Assembly: GCA_025266875.1 (NCBI GenBank)
Contig: JALLLT010000017.1
Location: 558,001 to 622,000 of the forward strand
Length of the DNA stretch: 64,000 nt
Reading direction: 5' to 3'
Source: Fennellomyces sp. T-0311
Taxonomy: Eukaryota; Mucoromycota; Mucoromycetes; Mucorales; Lichtheimiaceae
The position numbers and the translations under genes are program-made. Numbering within the stretch: the stretch's first letter is position 1; every line of letters starts with the position of its first letter. This document shows positions 1-11,379 of this stretch, piece after piece. A model generated the notes under the pieces. It was not told the DNA's origin, did not search any database, and saw nothing but the letters and a program-made list of their open reading frames with translations.

Positions 1-788
1 CCCGCAAGTAACTGAAGCCAAAAAAAAAGACCTATCATATATTCGCTTTTCCCTATAAGGCGTCGGCGTCTCTTTCCCGCCTGCCCCTCTTTCTTTGCAT
101 CCTGACTTTATATAATTCCCAAGGCAAACTTTACCTTTTTTCCCCAACTTTTCTTTCTCTTCTTGGGCTGCTTATTTATTATATTCTGCAGTAACCGACG
201 TTATTATTTACTTTTTTCTGCTGTCCAGGAAAAAGAAAGCCGCACGTCGTCCCTCGCATCTTTGTCACAAGCATCATCAAAAAAAAGAAGCAGCTTCATT
301 AGCCGATCATCCAGCTCGCTCTCTCTTTCCCACAAAGAAAAAGAAAAAGAAAGCAAGCTTTTCATCCAGTTTCTTATCGTAAGTAGGATTATTCTCTTTC
401 CAACTGTGCATACTTTTTCTTTTCAACAGCTATGGTTCCTTTGGGTTGGTGGGGACCGGCTGGGCGTGTGGCAAATAATATATATGTATATGTATATATA
501 TGGCCACCGCATCATCACCCCCCCTCCTCCCTTTCTCGATATAATATATTGGGGTATCCGTAGATCAGTTTATTTTTTCGTTTCTCTTTTTATTTTGCCA
601 CACTTTTTTATATTAGCCACTGACCCACCGGTTCAATTTGTGATTTTTTTCTCTTGGCATATCGTCCACGTTTTCTAGGGCTATACATAGGTGGCAAGAT
701 TATAAACGACCTTGCCATTGGAGATTCCATAATAACCAACGTTTCGAACGCAAAAGAGAACCAAAAAAAATATAAGAAAGAAAGCTCA
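1..788 (+). promoter_or_regulatory. Upstream region and leader of the APSES gene
   Basis: No protein gene is visible. A TATA-like stretch (tttatataat) lies near 107-118, followed by a long CT-rich tract typical of fungal promoters and 5' leaders. A possible leader intron runs from gtaagt at 379 to an AG at 429, with a pyrimidine-rich acceptor, but nothing confirms it. The open frame over 163-678 has only a TTG start and low-complexity content, so I do not treat it as a gene. The transcription start cannot be fixed from sequence alone. Confidence 0.4.
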
Positions 789-2628
789 ATGTATCAGCAT
801 TCAACTTATACCTCGCCGCAGACTCCCACATACCCATATAACAGTAACAGCAGCACCAATACCCCGCCGACTACTTTGCCTTCCACTTCCGCAATGAACA
901 GCAAGACCTCACATGAGCAGCTGGCCGGTCAGCACCACCCGTTGGCAAGACCTGCGTCGATGCCACCATCGTATTATCAAAAATACCCGGGCGGACAAGG
1001 CACGAACGATTGCTACTCATTTGGCAACAACGATGCGCCCAGACCTTTCTCGGGAGTACTCAACGAGCGTGCCACCGGTGACAACCATTACGATACGCCT
1101 ATGCCTCGAATCTGGCCGCAGAACGAACCTTACCGCGACTATCATAACAACAGCAACAACAGCAGCAGTGGAGACGATACAGACCATCTCCCGACAAGTC
1201 TTCCGACACCTACCGGAGTGGCCGCGCTTTCGTATCCGAGCCATAATAACAACAGCAATAACAACTCCAACAGTAACAATAGCAACAACAACAACAGCGG
1301 CAGTAGCAGCAATAACAATTATTTTGCACCACCACCGTCGACACCTGTACCGCCTCCTGCATCCACCGGCAGTGCAACAACTCCTGCTGGAAGCGGCGGC
1401 GGTGCTTATACCAGCCAGAATGGCGATAGTCGCCAGCATCTATACCATCCCTACGCTGCTAATAGACGCCATTCCGCGAGTAGCCTCGGTTACGGTAATA
1501 GCCCCGGCAGCAACTATCCCTATGGTCCAGCCGGCCTTCCAAGCTTCGCCGTACACCCGTCACCACGACCACCCATCATACCGCGTCCCAAGTTGACAAC
1601 GACGCTCTGGGAAGATGAAGGGACGATCTGTTACCAGGTCGACGCAAACGGTATTTGCGTTGCTAGGCGACATGGTAAGCTACGGGAAGTAGGGACTGAA
1701 AAGAACGAGCCAATTAACCTTTTGAACGTAGACAATGACATGATTAATGGTACGAAATTGCTTAATGTTGCCGGCATGTCGCGAGGTAAACGTGATGGTA
1801 TCTTGAAAAACGAAAAAGGCCGTGTCGTCGTCAAAGTGGGTGCGATGCACCTAAAGGGCGTGTGGTAAGTTGAATGAGCACTTGCTGTTCGGAAAAGTGA
1901 ACTGAATCCTCATTTGTTTTATTATAGGATCACGTTCGCCAGAGCTAAAACGCTTGCTACCCAATACAAGATTCTTGATATTTTGCATCCTCTTTTTGTG
2001 GACAACCCAAGCAACTATCTCTACGCGTCACCGCTTCATCATACCCACCATAACCACGGTGCTGCAGCAGCCGCAGCTGCTGCAAGCATGACTGGTCTAT
2101 CTCCTGCAGCTCCAGCGACTAGCACTGCAGGGAGCCGCATAGACAGTGGATTTTCTACTGCTTCGGGAACAGGTGGCGGTGCGTTTCGACAACCTCTGAC
2201 CCACCACCATCCTTCATCTCCGCCTCCATTATCGTCACAGCAGATGTCTTCGCCGCATGCGTTCCAACCTCCACAAGGTATGCATACTGATGGTTTATGT
2301 GTAACCACACCGGACGCTGAATAAGTTGCATAAATGAGTAGGGCTTCGGCCGGTCGGAGAATACCATTCAACCAACACATCCTCATCTTCGTCCTCATCC
2401 TCGATTTTGGGCAATACTACCAGTGGTGGAAACGATATGTATAACTTCGATTACCGCGGTGTTGGCGGCGATTCATCCCCTCCTATCGGGGGATTAGTAT
2501 CTAGCTATGGTGGAGGACCGAATACCAACAACAACACCAATAACCTCTCAGGGTATCATCTCTACCACCAACAAAGTGAACAAGGATCGAACAGACACTC
2601 GGCAAGCAGCGGTGTAGCGAATCCATAA
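789..2628 (+). CDS. APSES-domain transcription factor, StuA/Efg1/Asm1 type
   Basis: Exons 789-1864, 1928-2277 and 2342-2628 give 570 residues; both introns are GT-AG and the phases close. The N-terminal half (about 1-260) is low complexity, rich in Asn, Ser, Pro and Gly. Residues about 265-388 form the APSES DNA-binding domain, recognised by [24 protein letters not shown] and [12 protein letters not shown] blocks, and [14 protein letters not shown], the last of these spanning intron 1. No ankyrin repeats follow, which separates it from Swi4/Swi6/Mbp1 and places it with StuA/Efg1/Asm1. Members bind DNA as nuclear regulators of development, sporulation and the hyphal switch (family knowledge). 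The ATG at 789 was chosen because it starts the [15 protein letters not shown] N-terminus; an in-frame ATG at 654 would add 45 untypical residues. The C-terminus has poly-Ala, His and Ser runs. The target genes are unknown. Confidence 0.93.
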
Positions 2629-3100
2629 ATTCTTTCTATTCTTTTACAAAAACAAAAAAAACTTACATACTAAAAAAAAGCCTTTCAACAGACTCAAACA
2701 ACGAACCCCCCAAAAAAAAGTGTGTAATAAATCAAACGGGATTTTTTTTTGTGTTCTTTCTCACACATCTTCACTCACTTCTATTCATATCACCCCTTTC
2801 TTCTTTTCCCTATGAATGTACTTTTTTTGTTAGTGTTTTTCTTCTTTTTTTATTCGTTTTTGACAATATGCTTATAAACGACTCATGTATGCAATGCTAG
2901 TTTCTAAAGTTGCTTTCCCCTTCAATCCCGTCGATACTAAAAGAAACGATGCATTCCAAAGCAGGGACCTACTGTCCTGCATAAATGTAGCACAGCATTT
3001 CTCGGATTATTTCTGACCGTTCACCCTGGACGGTGTCTATAAAGCGACCATGAAACACATTGATCAATAAGGATCATTACTAAATATAACATTTTTTCAG
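2629..3100. other. Convergent 3' intergenic region
   Basis: This region lies between the stop codons of the APSES gene (plus) and the EF-hand gene (minus). It is A/T-rich with several poly-A and poly-T runs, such as around 2650-2680 and 2740-2750, fitting 3' UTRs and polyadenylation regions of both genes. No open frame or RNA gene is visible. Confidence 0.5.
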
Positions 3101-3755
3101 TCATACCAAGATCTTGACAAATTCTTCATAGTTGATCATGCCATCACCGTCTACATCTGCTGACTGTATCATCCGACGCACATCGTCTTCCGTCACAGTC
3201 TCACCTATCCATTGTAAATAAGCACACCATGTTCAACACATACACTGTCTATTATGCACATACCAAAGCCAAGGAGCCCCTGCCGCAAATCTTCAGCATT
3301 GATTAAGCCCTTGTTATCTTTGTCCAAGATACTAAAAACTTTCATCAATCCTTCCTCGGGGTTGATTTGTCGTTGCTGTATATTTTTTCTTAAAAAAAAT
3401 CCATTCACGAGCGTTTATATCGAAAGTGGCCCTTACTCGTTCTATAACTGCTAAAAAGTCATCGAATCGGACAGGATCCTTCATTCTTCCCTTCTACTTT
3501 GAGTGAGTAAAAAGGGACACTCCGTATCCCTAACTGAAAACTTACTTGCTCGGTCCACTGCTCCTCGGTCATGTTGATTTGAGCTTTTGAAAAAATGCTC
3601 CGGAGAGTAGCTGTCGATATGGAGCTTTGACCCTCTGCCATCATCTCGAATATTGTCTTCAGTTGTGTAATTTCATTATCGTTAAACTCGTATCCTGTCT
3701 TTTATATTTTAGTTGGATATTGGTATATAATGTACTTTCATAAGCACTTTACCAT
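3101..3755 (-). CDS. Small EF-hand calcium-binding protein (calmodulin / myosin light chain-like)
   Basis: Exons in transcript order are 3755-3753, 3698-3546, 3493-3437, 3375-3264 and 3204-3101, giving 142 residues, the usual calmodulin or light-chain size. The last EF-hand loop, [12 protein letters not shown], is canonical. The third, [12 protein letters not shown], has Asp instead of Glu at loop position 12. The first two hands are degenerate and probably do not bind calcium. The linker [11 protein letters not shown] is typical of light chains and calmodulin-like proteins. The first coding exon is modelled as the start codon alone, followed by gtaaag; alternatively translation could start inside exon 2 at a Met near 3644, which would trim the first hand. 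The exon 3 acceptor is also ambiguous by three bases. It probably acts as a calcium sensor or light chain, with an unknown partner. Confidence 0.75.
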
Positions 3756-6700
3756 GACTGATATCCTTGAACGAAAAAAAGAAAGAATGAAGCGGAATCT
3801 TTTAAAATCGACGTGGTGATGGACTCCATTTTGTTTGTATCATGACTCCTTAAGATCCGTATGCATTTTATCATATTTTACAGAAATACCGTTTTCTCTT
3901 TTTCCTCTGTTATTGAAGGTCACGGAATTTTTTAACCATGTTATGGCTTGCTACATTCTACGTATGGAAATTGCGACATTGTTATATTATAGATAAACTA
4001 TCATATGATCAGTAAAAGGTAGGTTGAGTAGGCAGTCTATCTACAATTTGTTTTAGTCAAGATGGTTTGATACTTCAAAATCGACCATGTCAAAACGGCA
4101 TGGAGTTTTCGAAGGGGAATAAATGAAGCTCCTATTAACTTTTATGCTTCGAAGGTATTCCTATCAAGCTTGAGCTAATCAATTATAGCGCGTGCCTTTG
4201 AATTTACACAATGTGTATATAGTTCTTGCACATACACAAGATTGCATGTTCACCACATGCTGAATAAAAGTGCACTTGGTTTCAACCTGTTATTACTACT
4301 TGCATTTATCACGCGATGAGCAAGCGATCAACATGGAAAACTTGTGAGCATTGAAAAACTCTATACCACCCGAACAATGGGTTGGTAATATACCAGTAAA
4401 GGATATGTTTAACATATTGTAATAGAGAAGGAGAAGAGATAAAAAGGTAGGGGAATGGGGGGTTAATAGCAACGGTATCACAAATTTCGTCCTGTTAGGT
4501 TTTCATGTGTATCAAGGAAGGAATTCTTCGAGATCAGACGTTGATCAAAGAGTAAGATCAAGGCGATCCGCGGTGGGGATAACTGGGGGAACTTGTTAAT
4601 CCCAAATGCAGGATATAAACTTATTATTGTTTTTTTAATGTTAGGAGAGATATTAAGCCTGTGCTTATACAGATTTTTGCTTTGCGTTTTGCATATGCTT
4701 TTTTATGAATCCCTCCATCAAAAAGTGGTCAGGGGTCCCTTAGCGTATAAGTTTTTTTAATCTCTCCATGCATGCATAAACTCACGGTGTACATATTTGA
4801 TTTTTTTTCTGGCGGTTGTTGGCACCTGATCTTTTCATCTTAGCGCGTTCATGGTTTACCTAGGCAATATAGGGTACAAGTAAGATGTGATGCGTCCTTC
4901 TACTCCCGAGATTCGTCTCAACATATACAATATTGCACTTCAAATACACATCTGCGTTAGCCATCGACGAAATGCGCGCTATGAAATCATGTGAGTCTTA
5001 TACTTCCTCCACTTCGATAAATTCTGTGCGAGATTCTAGAAAGACGATTTTACACAGACTTATTCCTGACAACTTGTCGGTGCCCTCATTCAAAATCGCA
5101 TAATGTAAGACGGATCATCATTTTAGCATGCATTTATGGGAACAGTAGTGTACTCGAATGACGAGCCTGTATGGGAAGGACACCAATGCTTTCTTTATGG
5201 CGCATAAATATATTGCATTTTAAAATTTATCTTTCCATGTGAGCCACTTTTATGTATTACATGGTTTACTTGTCGCTTGAGAACAACGACAAGGAGGACA
5301 AAAACAATAATCCTAATTCTGATGCAACTGTCAACACTCCTTGACCTTAGGTCTCAGCGGTTTTGAGTGATTGTAAGAGCTTAGCGATCTGCCGCCCGGT
5401 GGAGCAGCAACAGGCAACCGAATACAACTATTGTGGTAGCATCAGGAGCCCCTTCACGGTACCTCCTTTTGGCTGCGACAATTGCATCGAATGAAAGTGC
5501 AATGGTCAGTTAGGAGCTGTAACTGCTGCCAACACATGCTCCTAGACATTCACATGGCACCTGAAACCATTTGTCCAGCATCGGACAGCAATTGTCTGCC
5601 CCTTTGACATTTGTCTAAAATCTATCAAACAATTCAGCACTTTAGAGGAAATACAAGAGAATCTGGCAGGACACCACCCAGGATTGCATTGAAACATTCT
5701 GATCCACGAAGGCGAGGGAGACCGGCTCATTGCGCTGCAAAAGACTATTTGAAAAAGCAAAGACGCCCGAAGACATGTATATTGCAACTATGCAAGGGAT
5801 ATGTACCGCAATACGACTAGTGTTAAAAGAAATAGAATCTTATAGAACATGCAACGCCACTGGAGCTGATACTGACGCCGGCACCAATGATGTTGAGGAG
5901 GTTGACTACAATGGTACGTAGCATTTATCATCAAGAGAATATACCTTTATTACCTGGAAACAATAAGTTGCAGAACCCACTGTCATTAAGCACTGAGAAT
6001 AGCTTTCGACTATTAACGATATACATCGTTTATTGTAAATAGCCAAATTCTAAATACTCTCCTATAGATATGGTAGCTTAGTACCAACCATAGGTCTTTA
6101 TCCAGCGTAATGTTCTTGAAAGTCAAACTAGGTAATCCCGGTCGATCAAAGGCTTGCGATGCAGAGCAACCAACACTGCCGGTTGAACAATGATGACAAA
6201 GTCGACTCGATAAGAGCAAAGTCAATATACTCTTTTTTGGCAATCAAGATACCTTTAGGGTATGAATATGAGATTAGCAGCATAGAATGAACGACTGATA
6301 ACAGGAATAAGGAAGTACGGTTGGTGGCCAAGCGGAGGGTAACACAATTTGACTACGCTATGTGTGACATCCTGATCGTCAACATTACCTGCAACTGCAT
6401 GGTATGCACTGACTTCTATTCCTCTAGTTACATGTCTTTCACAGTAGTTCTGGCCTCAAACACTTTCGAACGGATTCACCTTGGGTTTATCACTTCCCAC
6501 CCCAGCCCGATCCTTCGGCAACCCTTTCGCAATTCAGACGAAATGCATTTTTTACGCTTGTCAACAACACTGCGCTCATCTGCATAAGAATCGTCACACT
6601 ATACTGAACTATGGATTGGCTAGGTATCACGAAGCGCTCTGAAAGAGCGACAGCAACTTCGCGGAGCTTTGGTATTGCGACGTGAAGCAGGAGAATCTGT

Positions 6701-6814
6701 TGCGACTCGCTCATTCCGCACCTCATTTAGACAAACCATAACTAGGCTATCATCGACCAATAAATATATTCCTTTTTTTTTCTCGCTCATAATCACTATT
6801 ATCAGTGAAGGATT
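3756..6814. other. Long intergenic stretch with one coding-like patch
   Basis: No complete gene is visible in these 3 kb. Base composition is AT-rich with scattered stops in all frames. Between 5611 and 5921 two overlapping frames look protein-like: one carries a basic patch (RRRGRPAHCAAKDYLKK) and the other a charged segment ending just before a gtacgt donor-like site at about 5913. Neither can be extended or matched to a family I know, so this may be an eroded mobile-element or gene exon. On the minus strand, 6490-6726 also holds an open frame of 78 codons without recognisable motifs. The part next to 6814 is the 3' region of the oxoglutarate dehydrogenase gene. Confidence 0.4.
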
Positions 6815-9800
6815 CTACCACACTGGAATACCCGATTGCACCTCCTTGGGTTGCTGTGGTTCACCCAACAGCGCCCAGCTCAAGAAATCGTATTCTTCAT
6901 GGAAATGCCGCTTCTTGTTACCAGTTGCAACGGAAGCGGAAGGTTCACGACCAGTGTATGAGACAGTTTTATCTATTCGTTTGGAAATACAGTGTTAATA
7001 GGCGATCAAAGATATGCAGCATACTTTTTCTTACTGTTGTGGTTCTGGGTCTGTCCCAGTGACAAGTTAATTCTTGGTGCAACATGTGCCCACATACCCA
7101 TGTTCAGTGGTTCTTCTTGGCACCAGACGATCTCCGCATTGGGATACTTGTCAACATGTCCCTTTACTTGTTCGTAAGGGAAGGGATTAAGTTGTTCGAC
7201 GCGAGAGATAGCGATATCTGTTATCTTATTTTGTTCACGTGCACGTAAAAGGGCGTAATACACCTGACCAGTGCACAAAATATGCTTCTTTATCTTATCA
7301 GGCGAGTCGAGATGATCTGGGTGTGGATCAGGCAAATAAAGATGGAAGTGCGTATCACCGCACATATCCTCAAGCGTGGACCGTGCGAGTGGATGACGGA
7401 GAAGCGATTTCGAGAATGGCAAGATAAGCTAATAAAGAGTATATATTTGAGCAAATAATTGACCCAACCTTGGTTTAACTTACCGGTTTCCTAAACTCGC
7501 GGTTGATTTGACGACGCATCACGTGGAAATATTGGGCCGGAGTAGTGGCGTACACTACTTGCATATTGCAGTCCTGGTGTTGTCGTTGCAATTTCTCAGG
7601 TGATGGGTAGACATGCGGGTTGTCGTCGCAAAGTTGCAAGTATCGTTCAATTCTTGCTGAAGAATGTTCGGGGCCTTGACCATCGTAACCATGAGGTAAT
7701 TGCAGCACCAAGCCTGTTCGCTGCAACCACTTTTGCTCACCCGCTGCAATGAACTGATCGACGATACACTGTGCATTGTTGGCAAAATCACCAAACTGTG
7801 CTTCCCAAATAATCAATGAGTTTGGATCGACTAGTGAGTAGCCAAGTTCAAAGCCAAGGACGCCGTACTCAGACAATGATGAGTTGCAGATTGTCAAGTG
7901 ACCTTGCTCGGGAGAAATGTTGTTGAGCAGAGTGTAAGGTCGCTCGGTTTTTTGGTCGTGTAGCACAGCATGACGCTGCGAAAATGTACCACGTTCCACA
8001 TCCTGGCCCGAGCATCGTACATGCTTGTTTTCCAACAATAATGATCCCCATGCCAACGCCTCACCCGTCGACCAATCAATATCCTTGCCCGAATTCAAAG
8101 TCTTTTCACGGGTTTGCAAAATGCGCTTGAGGTTGCGATGGATGCTAAAGTTCTCAGGCAATGTAGTCAGAGCCTTGCCGATTTGTTGGAGAGTTTCCAA
8201 ATGGACACCTGTTGGATTGTGAGGCAAAATTTCCTCAGCCAGTTCCTTGGGCGACTTGAAACCAGGCCAAGAACTCGAAAGCCATTCACGCGATGTTGGT
8301 GTGTAATCCTTGCTCTTTGAATAACTTTCTTCCAAAATCTTCCATACGCGTTTCTTCATGCCATCGATTTCGGATTCGGTCAATGATCCTTCATCCTTGA
8401 GCTGCTTGGCATACTTTTCAGCTACGGGGACCTGTTTATCGATGGCTTGATACATCCGAGGCTGAGTGAAACTTGGTTGATCCGTTTCGTTGTGTCCATG
8501 ACGACGGTAGCACACGAGATCAATGACAACGTCGCGATGGAATGTTTGGCGCCAGTCAGATGCCATTTGCATCACAAAGGTAACAGCTTCGGTATCGTCT
8601 GCATTAACATGGAAGACGGGCGCGCTGATGGACTTTGCAATGTCAGTGCAATAAGGTGTGGAACGAGAAAATCGCGGATCGGTGGTGAAGCCGACTTGGT
8701 TGTTGACAACAATGTGAATGGTACCACCCGTTGTGTATGCAGGAAGGTCATGGAAACCCATGGTCTCATACACAACGCCCTGGCCTGCAAAGGCAGCATC
8801 ACCGTGCATCAGGATACCCATCGAGTGTTGTCGTTCGCTATCTTTGCTGTAGAACTGGAGAGCACGCGTCTTGCCAAGAACGACGGGATCCACAGCTTCC
8901 AAGTGCGAAGGGTTGGCAACAAGTGACAAATGCACCCGCTTGCCAGAAGGAGTAGGTCTGACGTAATTCATACCCAAGTGATACTTGACGTCGCCGGATC
9001 CTTCTTCAGATGGTTCGAGTGCGCCGCTGAATTCGCAAAAGATCGATTCGTTTGGTTTTCGTACCACGTTGCTTAGCACGTTGAGACGACCACGATGGGG
9101 CATACCAATGACAATTGACTCAACCCCGAGGTCCACTGATCGATCAATCTATGGGCTTGATGAGTTTACCAGTGTAGGATAGATAAAAGAGCTTACCATT
9201 GCTTTCATACCAGGGATCAAGGATTCGCCACCTTCCAAACCAAAACGCTTTTCGGAGGGGTACTTGGAGGCAATGAAGCGCTCAAAGCTGTCTGACCAGG
9301 TCAACCGGTCGAAAATGACGCGCTTCTGGTCGACGGTGTACTTGTAGGGAGTGGGTGTTTCAATCCTCTGACGGATCCAGTCACATTGGGCGCGGTCGGG
9401 AATGTGAATATATTCGACACCGATGGAACCACCTATATAAACAGTAAGATACACACACAAACAAACAAACGAGGGTAAAACTTGCAGTAGATTTTTTGCA
9501 GATGCTCCACGATTTCACGCAGCGTCATTTTCTTGGAGCTGCTGCCATACGCCGGCAGAATGCCAGGTCCCAATGAGAACACGCGGTCCAGGTCCTTTTC
9601 CGAGAACCCGTAGAACTTGGGCGACAGTTCAGGTGGCGAGTGCTCTTGCAAGTCAGCGTGCAGAATCCCCAGCGGGTCAAGGTTGGCGATATGGTGGCCA
9701 CGCACTTGATAGGCGCGCACCATCAGCTGAATTTTCATATGGTCAAGAACCTCAGAGTCCTCGGCACCCGCCATGACACTGGGTGGTAGGCTAGGCATAC

Positions 9801-10104
9801 GCGCACTGTCGGATGGCACCAGAGTAGGCGGCGGGCTATAGGCCTGACCAGGCGATACGCCATTGGCCATGTTTTTGAAGTAGACTTGCCACGATAGATG
9901 GACGGACGAAGGATCATGCAGCCATGCCTCATACATTTCCTCGATATAGTTGGCGGCATTCCCTTGCAGGAAGCTGTCGTTCTTTTCTGGTGGACCGGTG
10001 GTCAAGACGCGAACACATGTCGGTATGGGCCTTTTAAGCAACGGAGGCACCAGACGCGGCCGCACAAATGGGCGGACGATACGAGGGATCGACGCGCGGT
10101 ACAT
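6815..10104 (-). CDS. KGD1: 2-oxoglutarate dehydrogenase E1 component, mitochondrial
   Basis: Exons are 10104-9486, 9432-9197, 9148-7484, 7428-7035 and 6972-6815, giving 1023 residues, close to the yeast protein. The enzyme decarboxylates 2-oxoglutarate with thiamine diphosphate and passes the succinyl group to the E2 lipoate in the TCA cycle. The first 30 residues are rich in Arg and Pro without acids ([14 protein letters not shown]), fitting a matrix presequence. Recognisable blocks are [44 protein letters not shown] followed by NNQVGFTT (the thiamine diphosphate region), [17 protein letters not shown], and the C-terminal [13 protein letters not shown] with [13 protein letters not shown]. 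The first intron has a GC donor (gcaagt at 9485), required to keep the conserved IYCGS sequence. The gene is transcribed away from the molybdopterin-domain gene, with 351 bases between start codons. Confidence 0.98.
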
Positions 10105-10455
10105 CGTTAGGGTGTAGGGGGTGAAAAGGAAAAAAAAACGAAAACAAAACAGAAAAAGTGGGAGGACGTTTTGATTGAATCAACCGTTCATGCAAGTCGT
10201 GACTCCATTTTCTCTCCGCCTTTACTGAAATTGGCCGAGCTAAAAAGATTCTTGATGTCGTTCTCCTTTACTTTGTAGGCACTATCGCACCTATGGAAGG
10301 CATGGTACGCTTCCAGTGATCTGGAAAGTTCTGGCCGGAAAGTAGTAGAAAGGACTTTATTTTCCTCGACCGGAACTGTCGCTGGCTTCTTGGTAGTCCT
10401 CGAAAATGAATTTCCTTTTCCGAAACATCGACAGCACCCGTTCCTCTTTTTCCCA
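10105..10455. promoter_or_regulatory. Divergent promoter between KGD1 and the molybdopterin-domain gene
   Basis: These 351 bases separate two start codons pointing outward. An A-rich run (10128-10155) lies just upstream of the KGD1 start. No TATA box stands out. An in-frame ATG at 10390 could extend the rightward gene by 22 residues. No other feature is seen. Confidence 0.5.
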
Positions 10456-11363
10456 ATGGCACAAGAATCATCATTGACAGCGGCATGCTGTATCATTGGT
10501 GACGAAATTCTTAATGGAAAAACCCAAGACACCAACTCGCATTACCTTGGTACGTGTGTTTGTTGTCAGGGTGAAACCGTAAACAGGGTTACTAAGCAAT
10601 AACGCACAGCTCAGTTTTTATTCAAACTCGGAATCGAGCTCAAACGAGTCGAGGTTGTTAACGATGACATGGACGCCATTGCCACCACTGTCCGCCGGCT
10701 ATCGAGCCAGCATGACGTAGTGTTCACCAGTGGCGGTATAGGTAACAGTCTCGAAAGTAACCACTGCTTAGAAAAATACTAAGTTCCAAGGTTGGGGAAG
10801 GTGTGACCCATGACGATATTTCATACGCTGCTATTGCCAAAGCTTATCAACTCGACCTTCAACTGGATCAGGATACTTATGATCGCGTGCAGGCTATGCT
10901 CAACAAGCGCAACGTTAAGCAACGCGAGGGATACGAACGGCTGGCTACGTTCCCGCATCCTGCCAAGCTGATACGACCACAACAAAGCTTCTTGATCCCT
11001 GTCGTCGTAGTCAACGAAAACATCTACATTCTACCAGGCATTCCACGACTCTTTCAATTGCTTGTTGATTCTCTCAAGCCGCATTTCGAACAGCTTAACC
11101 TGACAAAACACGGCAAACGCATTACCGGATTCGCTCGCACGGATGTAGCAACCAGAAAGAGTGAAGGAGCCATTGCGTCTGTTCTCTCGGCTATCCAGGC
11201 CCGGCACCAGGACCTGAAGATTGGCAGCTATCCGCTGATGGGCGATAAACAAGTCAGCGTGGTGGTTAGCGTGGTGGGAAAGAACGGCGAGGCAGTTGCA
11301 TCGGTGGCGGACGAGATTGCAAGGGAGATTGACGGATGGACGTTCAACAAAGCGAATCTATAA
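10456..11363 (+). CDS. Stand-alone molybdopterin-binding (MoCF_biosynth / CinA N-terminal-like) domain protein
   Basis: Exons 10456-10549, 10610-10741 and 10801-11363 give 262 residues. The N-terminus reads ACCIIGDEILNGKTQDTNSH, the classical first block of the MoaB/MogA/CinA fold. The second conserved block is FTSGGIGVTHDDISY, normally GGxGPTxDD, so Val replaces the usual Pro. The fold is shared with the N-terminal half of human FAD synthase FLAD1 and with bacterial CinA. No PAPS-reductase-like FAD synthetase domain and no CinA amidase domain follow. The C-terminal part (about 100-262) resembles the second half of the FLAD1 molybdopterin-like domain, for which an FAD hydrolase activity is known. 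Whether this protein binds a nucleotide or pterin is not decided by sequence. The ATG at 10390 is an alternative start. Its stop lies 16 bases from that of the next, convergent gene. Confidence 0.85.
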
Positions 11364-11379
11364 TTAAACGATAGTTTAT

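Noticed and set aside
163..678. Open frame of 171 codons upstream of the APSES gene
   Set aside because: TTG start, CT-rich low-complexity content and no motif; it lies in the promoter and leader.
913..1596. Long plus and minus open frames inside the APSES N-terminus
   Set aside because: Shadows of the Asn/Ser-rich repeat codons in the real frame.
6320..6345. tRNA-like D-arm (ggtggccaagcggagggtaa)
   Set aside because: No anticodon arm or T-arm follows at the right distance.
8447..8926. Plus-strand open frame of 159 codons inside the KGD1 gene
   Set aside because: Antisense shadow of a strongly conserved enzyme exon.
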